Below are positions 6,857-13,493 of a stretch of DNA of 26,176 nucleotides, piece after piece (the first letter of the stretch is position 1; each line of letters begins with the position of its first letter). Under the pieces are notes generated by a model, which worked only from the letters and a program-made list of their open reading frames with translations, was not told the DNA's origin and did not search any database. Origin of the DNA: Acetofilamentum sp. (GTDB taxonomy: Bacteria > Bacteroidota > Bacteroidia > Bacteroidales > JAFGXI01); the NCBI GenBank assembly GCA_020720565.1, contig DYOK01000011.1, forward strand, positions 1 to 26,176. The letters run 5' to 3'. The position numbers and the translations under genes are program-made.

Positions 6857-8575
6857 ATGTTTTCCGACTTTAAAAAATACACTGTCAGAACAATAGATCA
6901 AGCCATAACAATTGATGAGCGCGATTTTAGTTCATATGTCGAAATTGATTTCCTCGACGAATACCACCACCAATTAAGCACCATCAGAAAAGGCATTTTA
7001 TCGGATTTAGATATTGCTAAAATGTGGCAGGAGGGTAGGGGCTTCAATTTTGACAATTGTTATGTGAAAAATTTTGATTTTGCAGCGTTACTTAATACCG
7101 ATCAAACTATTTTAAGTTTTTCGTCGCAAAATGCTGTTTTTGAGGCTGATACTGAAACTTCGTTTCAGAATGCCACTTTTGAATGTGACAACATAAGTTT
7201 CGAAGGCTCGTATTTTTTAAAAGGCAAACTAAATTTTCATGCGGCAAAGTTAGCTAAACAGAGCAACGATTTTTCATATACGGTCTTTCATTCTGGCGAA
7301 GTCGATTTTGCAAATGCTAGCTTTGGCTCGGAATTAAACTCGTTTAAAAATTCGGTTTTCAAATTAGGAACTAAGAACTTTCAGTATTCAAATTTCCAGA
7401 AAAGCGAATTGCTGTTTACCAATGTCCATTTTGGTAACGGCGATTTAATGTTTATCAATGCAGACTTTCAAAAGTGTAAAGTCAATTTTAAAGTGGCCGT
7501 TTTTGGGAATGGTAAAGTGGATTTTCATTATTCACAATTTCAAAATGCCGATGTAACATTCGAAAGAGCAAATTTTCAAATAGGGGATGTCGATTTTAGT
7601 AAAACCGATTTTGGGTCGGGTAAAATTAACTTTAACAGAACCTCGTTTAACGATGGTTTAGTGAGCTTCGAAGGTTTGGATATTACCAATAGCAAAGTCA
7701 GTTTTAAAAAGGCCAGCTTTAAACGTTGCACTGTGGATTTTAGCGAAGCCAACTGTAAAGGGACAAGCATATTGTTCGATAACGCGAGCTTTATTCAAAG
7801 TAATTTTACATTCGAAAACTTAAAAGCCAAAAACTTGTCGTTTCAGTCGTGCCATTTAAATAATACATTCGATTTTAGGGTATGCGAACTCGAATTGATC
7901 GACTTAAGCAATACAATTGTGAGGGATATATTGGATTTTACCCCTTACGACCAAAAAGTAAAAATTGGAGAACTCAATCTATTCGGGATGAGATTAGTGG
8001 GTAAAATTTTTATCGATTGGGATAAAAATCAAGTTAACCACCTTATTGCGATTCAGAAATCTGATTTTAATCAAAAAGCGTATCAATACAGGCTTTTAAA
8101 AGAAAATTTCCACAATACAGGTGAATACGACGCCGAAGACAAGGCCTATGTGCAATTTAGACGTGCAGAAGAAAAAGCCATTCTGGAGTCAAACAAGGCA
8201 AAAGGCAACCAGTACCTTTTATTTGGATATATTAGTTTTGGGTTTAAAAATTTGATACTCGATAAAGCGGGCCTTTATGCCACTTCGCCCATTCGTGTGA
8301 TGCAAAGTATGATGATAACATACGTTTTTTATAGCTTATTAATCTTTTTCTCAACTTTGCTAAGTTTTGGCGATTTAACAGGCACTCGCATTCCTGGATG
8401 GCCTACACTGCTGTTCGATTCCTTTTATTATAGCATTATCACCTTTTTTACCATTGGATATGGCGATTTCTGTCCCTTAGGGTTTAATCGTGTCATCGCT
8501 GGTTTAGAAGGCTTCTCAGGCGTGTTTTTTATGTCGTATTTTACGGTGGCTTTTGTTAGAAGAATTTTGCGATAA
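6857..8575 (+). CDS. potassium channel with N-terminal 12-residue-repeat solenoid
   Basis: This 572-residue protein has two parts. Residues 98-325 are nineteen back-to-back 12-residue units of the form x3-V/I/L-x-F-x2-A/S-x-F-x; Phe occupies position 6 in all nineteen and position 11 in fifteen. This looks like an elongated beta-solenoid related to the pentapeptide-repeat proteins. A linker containing YRLLKENFHNTGEYDAEDKA follows. Residues 481-504 form a first membrane helix, and a pore loop leads to the K+ selectivity filter TIGYGD (532-537). A second helix lies at about 548-566. This is the two-helix K+ channel pore, which would assemble as a tetramer in the inner membrane with the solenoids in the cytoplasm. 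A gating or partner-binding role for the solenoid is inference. The gene follows the tpx terminator; no clear promoter was found for it. Confidence 0.88.
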   Translation: MFSDFKKYTVRTIDQAITIDERDFSSYVEIDFLDEYHHQLSTIRKGILSDLDIAKMWQEGRGFNFDNCYVKNFDFAALLNTDQTILSFSSQNAVFEADTETSFQNATFECDNISFEGSYFLKGKLNFHAAKLAKQSNDFSYTVFHSGEVDFANASFGSELNSFKNSVFKLGTKNFQYSNFQKSELLFTNVHFGNGDLMFINADFQKCKVNFKVAVFGNGKVDFHYSQFQNADVTFERANFQIGDVDFSKTDFGSGKINFNRTSFNDGLVSFEGLDITNSKVSFKKASFKRCTVDFSEANCKGTSILFDNASFIQSNFTFENLKAKNLSFQSCHLNNTFDFRVCELELIDLSNTIVRDILDFTPYDQKVKIGELNLFGMRLVGKIFIDWDKNQVNHLIAIQKSDFNQKAYQYRLLKENFHNTGEYDAEDKAYVQFRRAEEKAILESNKAKGNQYLLFGYISFGFKNLILDKAGLYATSPIRVMQSMMITYVFYSLLIFFSTLLSFGDLTGTRIPGWPTLLFDSFYYSIITFFTIGYGDFCPLGFNRVIAGLEGFSGVFFMSYFTVAFVRRILR

Positions 8576-8624
8576 TTTTTAAATAAAAATCCTTGATATG
8601 TATATCTGGATTCGAAGAATTGAT

Positions 8625-8632
8625 TAAATTTG
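8625..8632 (+). promoter_or_regulatory. possible -7 element for rpsU
   Basis: TAAATTTG matches TAnnTTTG and lies 25 bases before the rpsU ATG. No good -33 element is present at the right distance, so confidence is limited. Confidence 0.4.
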
Positions 8633-8657
8633 CAAACCAATAGTAAAAAAAGAAATA

Positions 8658-8849
8658 ATGATTGTAATTCCTGTAAAAGAAGGCGAGAATATCGAAAGAG
8701 CTTTGAAAAAGTTCAAACGAAAATTTGAAAAAACTGGCGTTATTAACGAACTCAGAGAGCGTAAAGCCTTCAAAAAACCATCTGTAGCTAAACGCGAACA
8801 AAAAATTAAGGCTATCTATAAGCAACAAATGATTGGCTCTGAAGCTTAA
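8658..8849 (+). CDS. rpsU: 30S ribosomal protein bS21
   Basis: This 63-residue basic protein matches bS21: MIVIPVKEGENIERALKKFK, then RKFEKTGVINELRERKAF. bS21 binds near the 3' end of 16S rRNA. In Bacteroidota it takes part in holding the anti-Shine-Dalgarno sequence away from mRNA. Published work on Flavobacteriia describes rpsU messages that carry a strong Shine-Dalgarno sequence and are autoregulated, but here the stretch before the ATG is A-rich (AAAAAAAGAAATA) and has none. The gene is followed by a clear terminator, then xerC/D and hpf. Confidence 0.95.
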   Translation: MIVIPVKEGENIERALKKFKRKFEKTGVINELRERKAFKKPSVAKREQKIKAIYKQQMIGSEA

Positions 8850-8880
8850 AATTTATTGCTAAAGATTTGTAAAAACATCA

Positions 8881-8911
8881 ATCGCAACCTATATTTAGGT
8901 TGTGATTTTTT
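8881..8911 (+). terminator. intrinsic terminator after rpsU
   Basis: An 11-bp stem pairs 8881-8891 with 8896-8906 with one G-T pair and a tight loop. It runs directly into six T (8906-8911). Confidence 0.8.
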
Positions 8912-9000
8912 GTACCATCAATATTAGCTTTACATTATTATAAACGTTTGCTTTTGTTGCTTTATCAATTATCAGTATATCAATATCTTAATTATTAGTT

Positions 9001-9891
9001 ATGCAAAACCAAATAGCTTCTTTTGTACAATATTTGCAATTCGAAAAGCGCTACTCGGTTCATACTGTTGAGGCTTATCAAAGAGATGTGATTGGTTTTT
9101 ATACGTTCTATTCGGACTACTCTGAAGAAAAATCATGGTCTGCCGTTACACACAAAGACATCAGAGCTTGGCTTTCTGGTTTAATGGATGATAGCCTTGA
9201 GGCTCGTTCGGTGAATAGGAAACTATCCGCATTAAAATCATTTTTTAAATATCTAACTAAAATAGAGATTGTTAAACAAAACCCGGCCATACTTGCAAGT
9301 GCACCTAAAATTAGAAAGTTGCTTCCTAAATTTGTAGAATCGCAACAAATGGATAATTTGCTCGACCAAATTGAATTTGACGATTCTTTTATAGGAAAAA
9401 GAGATAAACTAATCCTAAGTCTTTTTTATCATACTGGTATTCGACGGGCAGAATTGATAAATTTAACCTGGGCTAATGTCGATTTGTCGGCACTTCGAAT
9501 TAAAGTATTAGGTAAACGAAACAAAGAAAGAATAATTCCGTTACAGAAAGAGCTTGTAAATTTATTAATTGATTTTCGCCATGAATCTGAGAATGTTGCA
9601 AATGAATCTTTACCCAAACAAGTTTTTGTAACAGAAAAAGGAAAACCTATGAATCCTAAAACCGTTTATCAAATTGTTCATCAATATTTAAGCCTTGTCA
9701 GCACTATCGAACAACGTAGTCCTCACGTTTTAAGACATTCTTTTGCCACGCATATGCTAAACAATGGTGCCGATTTAAATGCCATTAAAGAATTACTCGG
9801 GCATGCAAATCTGGCAGCTACTCAAGTATATACTCACAATTCGTTCGAAAATCTTAAAAAATCGTACCTTTCTGCTCATCCAAGAGCTTGA
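9001..9891 (+). CDS. XerC/XerD-type tyrosine recombinase
   Basis: This is a 296-residue site-specific recombinase. It has an N-terminal SAM-like core-binding domain (residues about 1-85, with EKRYSVHTVEAYQRDV) and a C-terminal catalytic domain. The catalytic set is complete: R148 (TGIRRAEL), K172 (GKRNKERIIPL), H242 and R245 (SPHVLRHSFATHML), H268 (LLGHANLAATQ) and nucleophile Y277 (VYTH). Length and the location between rpsU and hpf indicate the chromosomal dimer-resolution recombinase of Bacteroidota rather than an integron integrase, because no extra IntI-specific segment is visible around the patch before the second Arg box. Whether it is the XerC or XerD partner cannot be decided here. 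Confidence 0.93.
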   Translation: MQNQIASFVQYLQFEKRYSVHTVEAYQRDVIGFYTFYSDYSEEKSWSAVTHKDIRAWLSGLMDDSLEARSVNRKLSALKSFFKYLTKIEIVKQNPAILASAPKIRKLLPKFVESQQMDNLLDQIEFDDSFIGKRDKLILSLFYHTGIRRAELINLTWANVDLSALRIKVLGKRNKERIIPLQKELVNLLIDFRHESENVANESLPKQVFVTEKGKPMNPKTVYQIVHQYLSLVSTIEQRSPHVLRHSFATHMLNNGADLNAIKELLGHANLAATQVYTHNSFENLKKSYLSAHPRA

Positions 9892-10021
9892 AATGTCGTT
9901 ACTTTTGTTTAATTTAACACTATATTATAATAATTACCAATCATAAATACACGGATTAATTCAGAGTCAGATTTTATTAATCTAAGAACTTGTTTTAATG
10001 TACGTTACAAAACTTATAAAT

Positions 10022-10072
10022 AGGTCGAAGACCTTAAACCAAAATATTGTCATTATAAAAGGTCAAAGACCT
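10022..10072 (+). promoter_or_regulatory. two copies of a short palindrome before hpf
   Basis: AGGTCGAAGACCT (10022-10034) and AGGTCAAAGACCT (10060-10072) differ at one base and are centred 38 bp apart. Each has five-base arms around a three-base centre. They could be paired operator sites or small RNA hairpins in the hpf leader. The rest of the 225-bp gap 9892-10116 shows only a TACTTTTG at 9900-9907 without a partner -33 element. Confidence 0.5.
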
Positions 10073-10103
10073 GACTTAGCTTTTTTAAACTTTAACAGAT
10101 AAC

Positions 10104-10110
10104 AGGAGGA
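10104..10110 (+). promoter_or_regulatory. strong Shine-Dalgarno sequence of hpf
   Basis: AGGAGGA starts 13 bases before the hpf ATG and ends six bases before it. It is the only strong Shine-Dalgarno I noticed in the window; neighbouring genes have A-rich leaders, as usual for Bacteroidota. It supports the start at 10117. Confidence 0.7.
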
Positions 10111-10116
10111 GAAATT

Positions 10117-10407
10117 ATGAACATTCAGATTAACTCACTGCACTTCGATGCAGACAAAAAATTAGAAGATTTTATTGTAAAAAAAATTCACAAAGTCACT
10201 GATAAACATGACTATATTACAGGCGTAGATGTTACACTTCGTTTAGATCATGCTGCAGACAGAGAGAATAAAGTAACCGAAATTAAAATCAACGCAGCTG
10301 GGGGGGATTTCTTTAGTAAAAAACAAGCCGCTTCATTTGAAGAAGCCACAGACGATGTGATGGAGGCTTTAAATAAACAACTGTCTAAGTTTAAAGACAA
10401 AAAATAG
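10117..10407 (+). CDS. hpf: ribosome hibernation-promoting factor / RaiA family
   Basis: This 96-residue protein has the single beta-alpha-beta-beta-beta-alpha domain of the short HPF/YfiA family: NIQINSLHFDADKKLEDFIV, ITGVDVTLRLDHAADRENK, VTEIKINAAGGDFFSKKQAA and FEEATDDVMEALNKQLSKFK. It binds the 30S decoding region and blocks translation in stationary phase or stress. It lacks the C-terminal dimerisation domain of long HPF, so any 100S formation would need a partner. The leader has a strong Shine-Dalgarno and two small palindromes, so translation may be specially controlled. A run of seven G at 10300-10306 codes for Gly-Gly in an otherwise AT-rich gene. Downstream, the tRNA-tuf cluster I would expect is absent. 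Confidence 0.92.
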   Translation: MNIQINSLHFDADKKLEDFIVKKIHKVTDKHDYITGVDVTLRLDHAADRENKVTEIKINAAGGDFFSKKQAASFEEATDDVMEALNKQLSKFKDKK

Positions 10408-10461
10408 AATTGTACATTTTCATTGTACCAAATGCTTAAAAATTATTTGACTATAACAATG

Positions 10462-10611
10462 AGTCCAGTTTAAAACCTAGATGGTTTTCGGCAAAGGCTC
10501 AGTAAGTGCTTAATTTTCAATAGCCCCATTTAAGGATGGGGCTATTTATGTATTTGATATTTATGGCTTTAGCCACATTATCAAAAATTAGTTTACTTTT
10601 TTAACTGGACT
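10462..10611. repeat. about 150-bp inverted-repeat-bounded element (MITE-like)
   Basis: AGTCCAGTTTAAAA (10462-10475) is mirrored by TTTTTAACTGGACT (10598-10611), a near-perfect inverted pair. Between them are a strong GC hairpin (10520-10545) and a small one, TGGCTTTAGCCA, near 10563-10574. No coding frame is present. No clear target duplication flanks it. It fills most of the 239-bp gap 10408-10646. Confidence 0.45.
10520..10547. terminator. hairpin between convergent genes, probable bidirectional terminator
   Basis: A perfect 10-bp stem (ATAGCCCCAT at 10520-10529 with 10536-10545) has a six-base loop and a short TTT on the plus side. It sits between hpf (plus) and the FadL-like gene (minus). 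The U-tract is weak in both directions. Confidence 0.6.
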
Positions 10612-10646
10612 TAAAATGTCTGCTCAAAATATAATAATATTTACGC

Positions 10647-12134
10647 TTAAAACCTTAAACCAAAGGTCGTTACGTATTGGCTTGTGTTTTTTACAATTGA
10701 ATTGGGCTCTGTATCAACACTTAGCGTGTAAGGGTAATAATAGTAATTGGATTGAGCATACGAGTAGGCCACGTCGAAGTAGAAATTATTAAAGTTAAGA
10801 CCAATTCCGCCACTATAAACCAAGGTGTATGCGTCTTTATTAATTTGTGTATTTTTATAAGCAGAGCCCAAATATGCGGCGCCACCTCTTATGCTGATAT
10901 TACCTAACCGGTATTCAATTCCACCTTTCACATTGTGACCCGCTTTTAGAAATTCTCTTATATCGGCATTTTCTTGCGAGAATTCTGATGAACTGTAATT
11001 GGAAGAAAGTCTAGACATTCTAAAATCAGCGTATTCATATTCAAGTCCTATCGCAATTTGTTTTTTTATCACAAACCCTAACGAACCACTTGCTTTTAGC
11101 GGTGTTAAAATGCCATAGTCGTATAAGCCTTCCGATTTTAAGTCGTAGTATCTGATGTCGCTGAGCACCTTAACAGACGATACAATTCTTTGGTCGTAAC
11201 TATCATGCAAAGTGTAATAGGTAGGTGTGTGAAAAGATGTCCCTATACGCAACCAGCTTAAAGGTTTTAGAATGGCACCAATTTTAAAAGTGTATCCGTA
11301 ACCTGTGGTTATAAAATGATCTTCGTAATTCATTCTGTTAAAGTTAGTAATGTTGTTGGCATCATCAACTTCTTCAATATCTGATAAATACTCGTATCGA
11401 ATGCTCGAATAGTTTAAAGATGCACCCAAAAGCAATTTGTCCATGTAGTTTCCTCCTAAAGCAAAACTAAATTCATCTTTTTTTCCTTTGATAGAAACAC
11501 TTTGTCGCTGTGTTTGACCATAATGATCGTACATCGAAACATATTCAGTGTTATTATTGTCGGTTGAGTCTTTCGGGTTTATTAAATAAGCACTATAAGC
11601 ATTGAAAACCAAATCGCTCTCATTTGCCTCATCGTCTTGTAAATACGAAAGGGGCGTTCCATTAGCTGCTTGTGCAAAAAAATCGGTTATCGAATTACTA
11701 GGGTTAATCCCTTCTGAATAAATATTTTGATGGTAGTTGTTTTGTCGATTAAAAGAAAGTCCGACGTTAACCGTTTTCCAGTTTCTATCTGTAAATTTAA
11801 AGCTTCCAACATACGAAAAGTTGTTGATGTTGAAGTTAACGCGGTAATCTTTAAAAATCTGGTCGTAATAGGTACTTTGAGAGCCTGTGAATCTTAAAGT
11901 TGGGCTGAAATTTAATTCCGAATACAAAAATGCACCAAGCGAAGCAGGGTTATCGTGTATCGACGAGATTTCGCCACCCAATGCACCCAAGGCACCACCC
12001 ATTGACACATATTTTGCACTACCATTGATCTCTTTTTGCGAATACCGAATCGCGTCATCGATGGTTTGAGCTTTTACTATCATCGAAAAAGTCAAGGCAA
12101 TTAATGCTAACGAATATTTAAAAAATGTGTTCAT
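10647..12134 (-). CDS. OmpP1/FadL-like outer-membrane beta-barrel protein
   Basis: This 495-residue protein starts with a signal peptide (MNTFFKYSLALIALTFSMIV, then KAQ). An early segment with MGGALGALGGEISSIHDNPA follows, corresponding to the N-terminal plug region of the FadL/TodX/OmpP1 family (usual form: G-A-x-x-A-x-x-D-x-S-A-x-x-x-N-P-A). The remainder is rich in alternating aromatic/polar strands and ends in Phe (TTFGLRF), typical of BamA-inserted barrels. FadL-type channels take up hydrophobic compounds such as long-chain fatty acids. The fadD-like gene in the same window makes a fatty-acid role attractive, but they are 6 kb apart. I chose the ATG at 12134 because it begins the signal peptide; the ATG at 12182 would add 16 polar residues. 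It follows the Tyr/Ser-rich lipoprotein gene by 93 bp on the same strand. Confidence 0.78.
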   Translation of the reverse strand: MNTFFKYSLALIALTFSMIVKAQTIDDAIRYSQKEINGSAKYVSMGGALGALGGEISSIHDNPASLGAFLYSELNFSPTLRFTGSQSTYYDQIFKDYRVNFNINNFSYVGSFKFTDRNWKTVNVGLSFNRQNNYHQNIYSEGINPSNSITDFFAQAANGTPLSYLQDDEANESDLVFNAYSAYLINPKDSTDNNNTEYVSMYDHYGQTQRQSVSIKGKKDEFSFALGGNYMDKLLLGASLNYSSIRYEYLSDIEEVDDANNITNFNRMNYEDHFITTGYGYTFKIGAILKPLSWLRIGTSFHTPTYYTLHDSYDQRIVSSVKVLSDIRYYDLKSEGLYDYGILTPLKASGSLGFVIKKQIAIGLEYEYADFRMSRLSSNYSSSEFSQENADIREFLKAGHNVKGGIEYRLGNISIRGGAAYLGSAYKNTQINKDAYTLVYSGGIGLNFNNFYFDVAYSYAQSNYYYYPYTLSVDTEPNSIVKNTSQYVTTFGLRF

Positions 12135-12227
12135 AAAGTTTATTTTTTTTGAATGTAGCCCAAGGGCATGATTTTTTAACAAGCAATCTGACAGTAAAGT
12201 ACTTGTGAGGCTTCTATTTGTGAAATC

Positions 12228-13283
12228 TTAACGTCTCGAATTTCCAGATCTTGAACTGCTAGAGCTAGAGCCAGAGCTAGAACTAGAGCTAGATCGCGAA
12301 GAAGATCCACTTGAGGAGCTGCCAGAGCTCGAACTACTGCTTCGGGGTGCAGAATAGGAGCCACTGTTGCTGCTTGACGAAGAACTTCTGGGAGCAGTTG
12401 TACTTCTGGTCGATGAGCTTCGCGATTGTGATCCACTATTGGTTGTCGAACGGTTTGTTGTGCCCGATTGACTGCTTTGACTTCGGGTAGATGAGCTTGA
12501 CCGTGTACTAGATGGGTTGGTTTGATAACGAGAAGAAGAAGTTCTTGTCGATGAACCATCTCGAGTATTGACTTGCGAATTTGTACTTCGAGTGTTGGTA
12601 TTGACCGTTCGATTGCTACTTGTATTATTTGCCGAACGAGAATTGCTTTGACTGCGGCTTACAGTACTACCCGTACCAGAACGTTTTCCATACGAATAGG
12701 AGCTACTGTAATAGTCGTAATGATTGTGATAATGGTCGTTGTAATAAGAACCATAATACCCATCGTAATATCCGTCTTGATAGCCCCACCAATATGAATT
12801 GTAACTGTAGTAGGGATTGTAGTAGCCCCATGAATTCCAATAATTATAGAATGGGTATGTATATGCATAACCAAAATACCATGACCAATTTGGTGCTCGC
12901 CCAGCATTAAAGTTATACGATGAATAGTCATCGTAAAGATAATACGTATCGAAGTAATCGTCGGAGTACGAATCTGAATCGTATCGTTTTATATCAGCGG
13001 AATAATTTTGTTCTTCGGCTTCAATTTCGGTGTTCGATTGGGATTCAGAACCATTATCTACATATTCGCCTTCTATATTGGGTATTTGATCCGACCCATT
13101 ATTGGAACTTGGTTCGTCATTGTTTACAGTTTGTATGTAATTATAAACCATTTTGTCGGTTTGTTTTTGATCTTCGGCCGAATAATACATCGGGTCGTAT
13201 GTGCTGGTTTGCATATTGATTTGACAAGAATTAAATATGACTGTGCCAATAATAAAAAGACCAATTTTTGTTTTTGAATTCAT
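12228..13283 (-). CDS. Tyr-rich / Ser-Arg-rich lipoprotein of unknown function
   Basis: This 351-residue protein begins with a lipoprotein signal (MNSKTKIGLFIIGTVIFNSC, lipid-bearing C20). Residues about 21-100 are acidic and polar. Residues 101-200 are extraordinarily aromatic: about 33 of 100 are Tyr, with many Trp, Phe, Asp, Asn and Gly (examples: YWNSWGYYNPYYSYNSYWWG, YYDGYYGSYYND). Residues 201-351 are low-complexity Ser/Arg/Thr/Gln/Asn, becoming nearly pure Ser with scattered Gly and Arg at the end. No catalytic domain is visible. The composition suggests a disordered, sticky or phase-separating envelope protein, but this is inference. It precedes the FadL-like gene and is divergent from proS. 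Other long frames over this stretch are by-products of the biased codons. Confidence 0.82.
   Translation of the reverse strand: MNSKTKIGLFIIGTVIFNSCQINMQTSTYDPMYYSAEDQKQTDKMVYNYIQTVNNDEPSSNNGSDQIPNIEGEYVDNGSESQSNTEIEAEEQNYSADIKRYDSDSYSDDYFDTYYLYDDYSSYNFNAGRAPNWSWYFGYAYTYPFYNYWNSWGYYNPYYSYNSYWWGYQDGYYDGYYGSYYNDHYHNHYDYYSSSYSYGKRSGTGSTVSRSQSNSRSANNTSSNRTVNTNTRSTNSQVNTRDGSSTRTSSSRYQTNPSSTRSSSSTRSQSSQSGTTNRSTTNSGSQSRSSSTRSTTAPRSSSSSSNSGSYSAPRSSSSSSGSSSSGSSSRSSSSSSSGSSSSSSRSGNSRR
12258..12294. repeat. 6-bp tandem repeat in the Ser-rich coding tail
   Basis: Imperfect copies of CTAGAG/AGAGCT run for about 37 bp within the codons for the C-terminal poly-Ser. Because 6 is a multiple of 3, copy-number change would lengthen or shorten the tail without a frameshift. 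Confidence 0.6.
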
Positions 13284-13409
13284 AGTGCGAAAGAATATAA
13301 TGAGATTTTGGACTATAGAACCTGTTTGTTTTTTTTGAAATAAAACGTATTTTTTTGTAAATATACAGAAAATGTAAATGTCTTAGTTTTTTTTATGTAA
13401 TAAGTACTG

Positions 13410-13417
13410 TAATTTTG
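13410..13417 (+). promoter_or_regulatory. -7 promoter element of proS
   Basis: TAATTTTG matches TAnnTTTG. The region 20 bp upstream is a T-run (13387-13394) rather than a clean TTG. The implied leader is about 70 bases. Confidence 0.45.
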
Positions 13418-13493
13418 CAAGCTTCGAATAAAAGTAAAGAATTAAAAAAGTACAATAAATTTTTTAGAAATTTTAACAAATATTATACCAAAA

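Noticed and set aside
9001..9891. The tyrosine recombinase as the integron integrase that would move the 51-2847 cassette.
   Set aside because: Its length, motifs and position between rpsU and hpf fit the chromosomal XerC/D. I see no IntI-specific extra segment, and it lies about 6 kb from the cassette among core genes.
10408..10646. tRNA genes expected after hpf in some Bacteroidota.
   Set aside because: No cloverleaf with a GTTCRA T-arm and 3' acceptor pairing could be found; the stretch is explained by hairpins and the inverted-repeat element.
12176..12559. A 127-codon frame opposite the reading frame of the Ser-rich lipoprotein tail, plus several others between 12573 and 13277.
   Set aside because: They are by-products of the biased Ser/Arg/Tyr codons; the lipoprotein frame has a proper signal with lipobox and spans the whole region.
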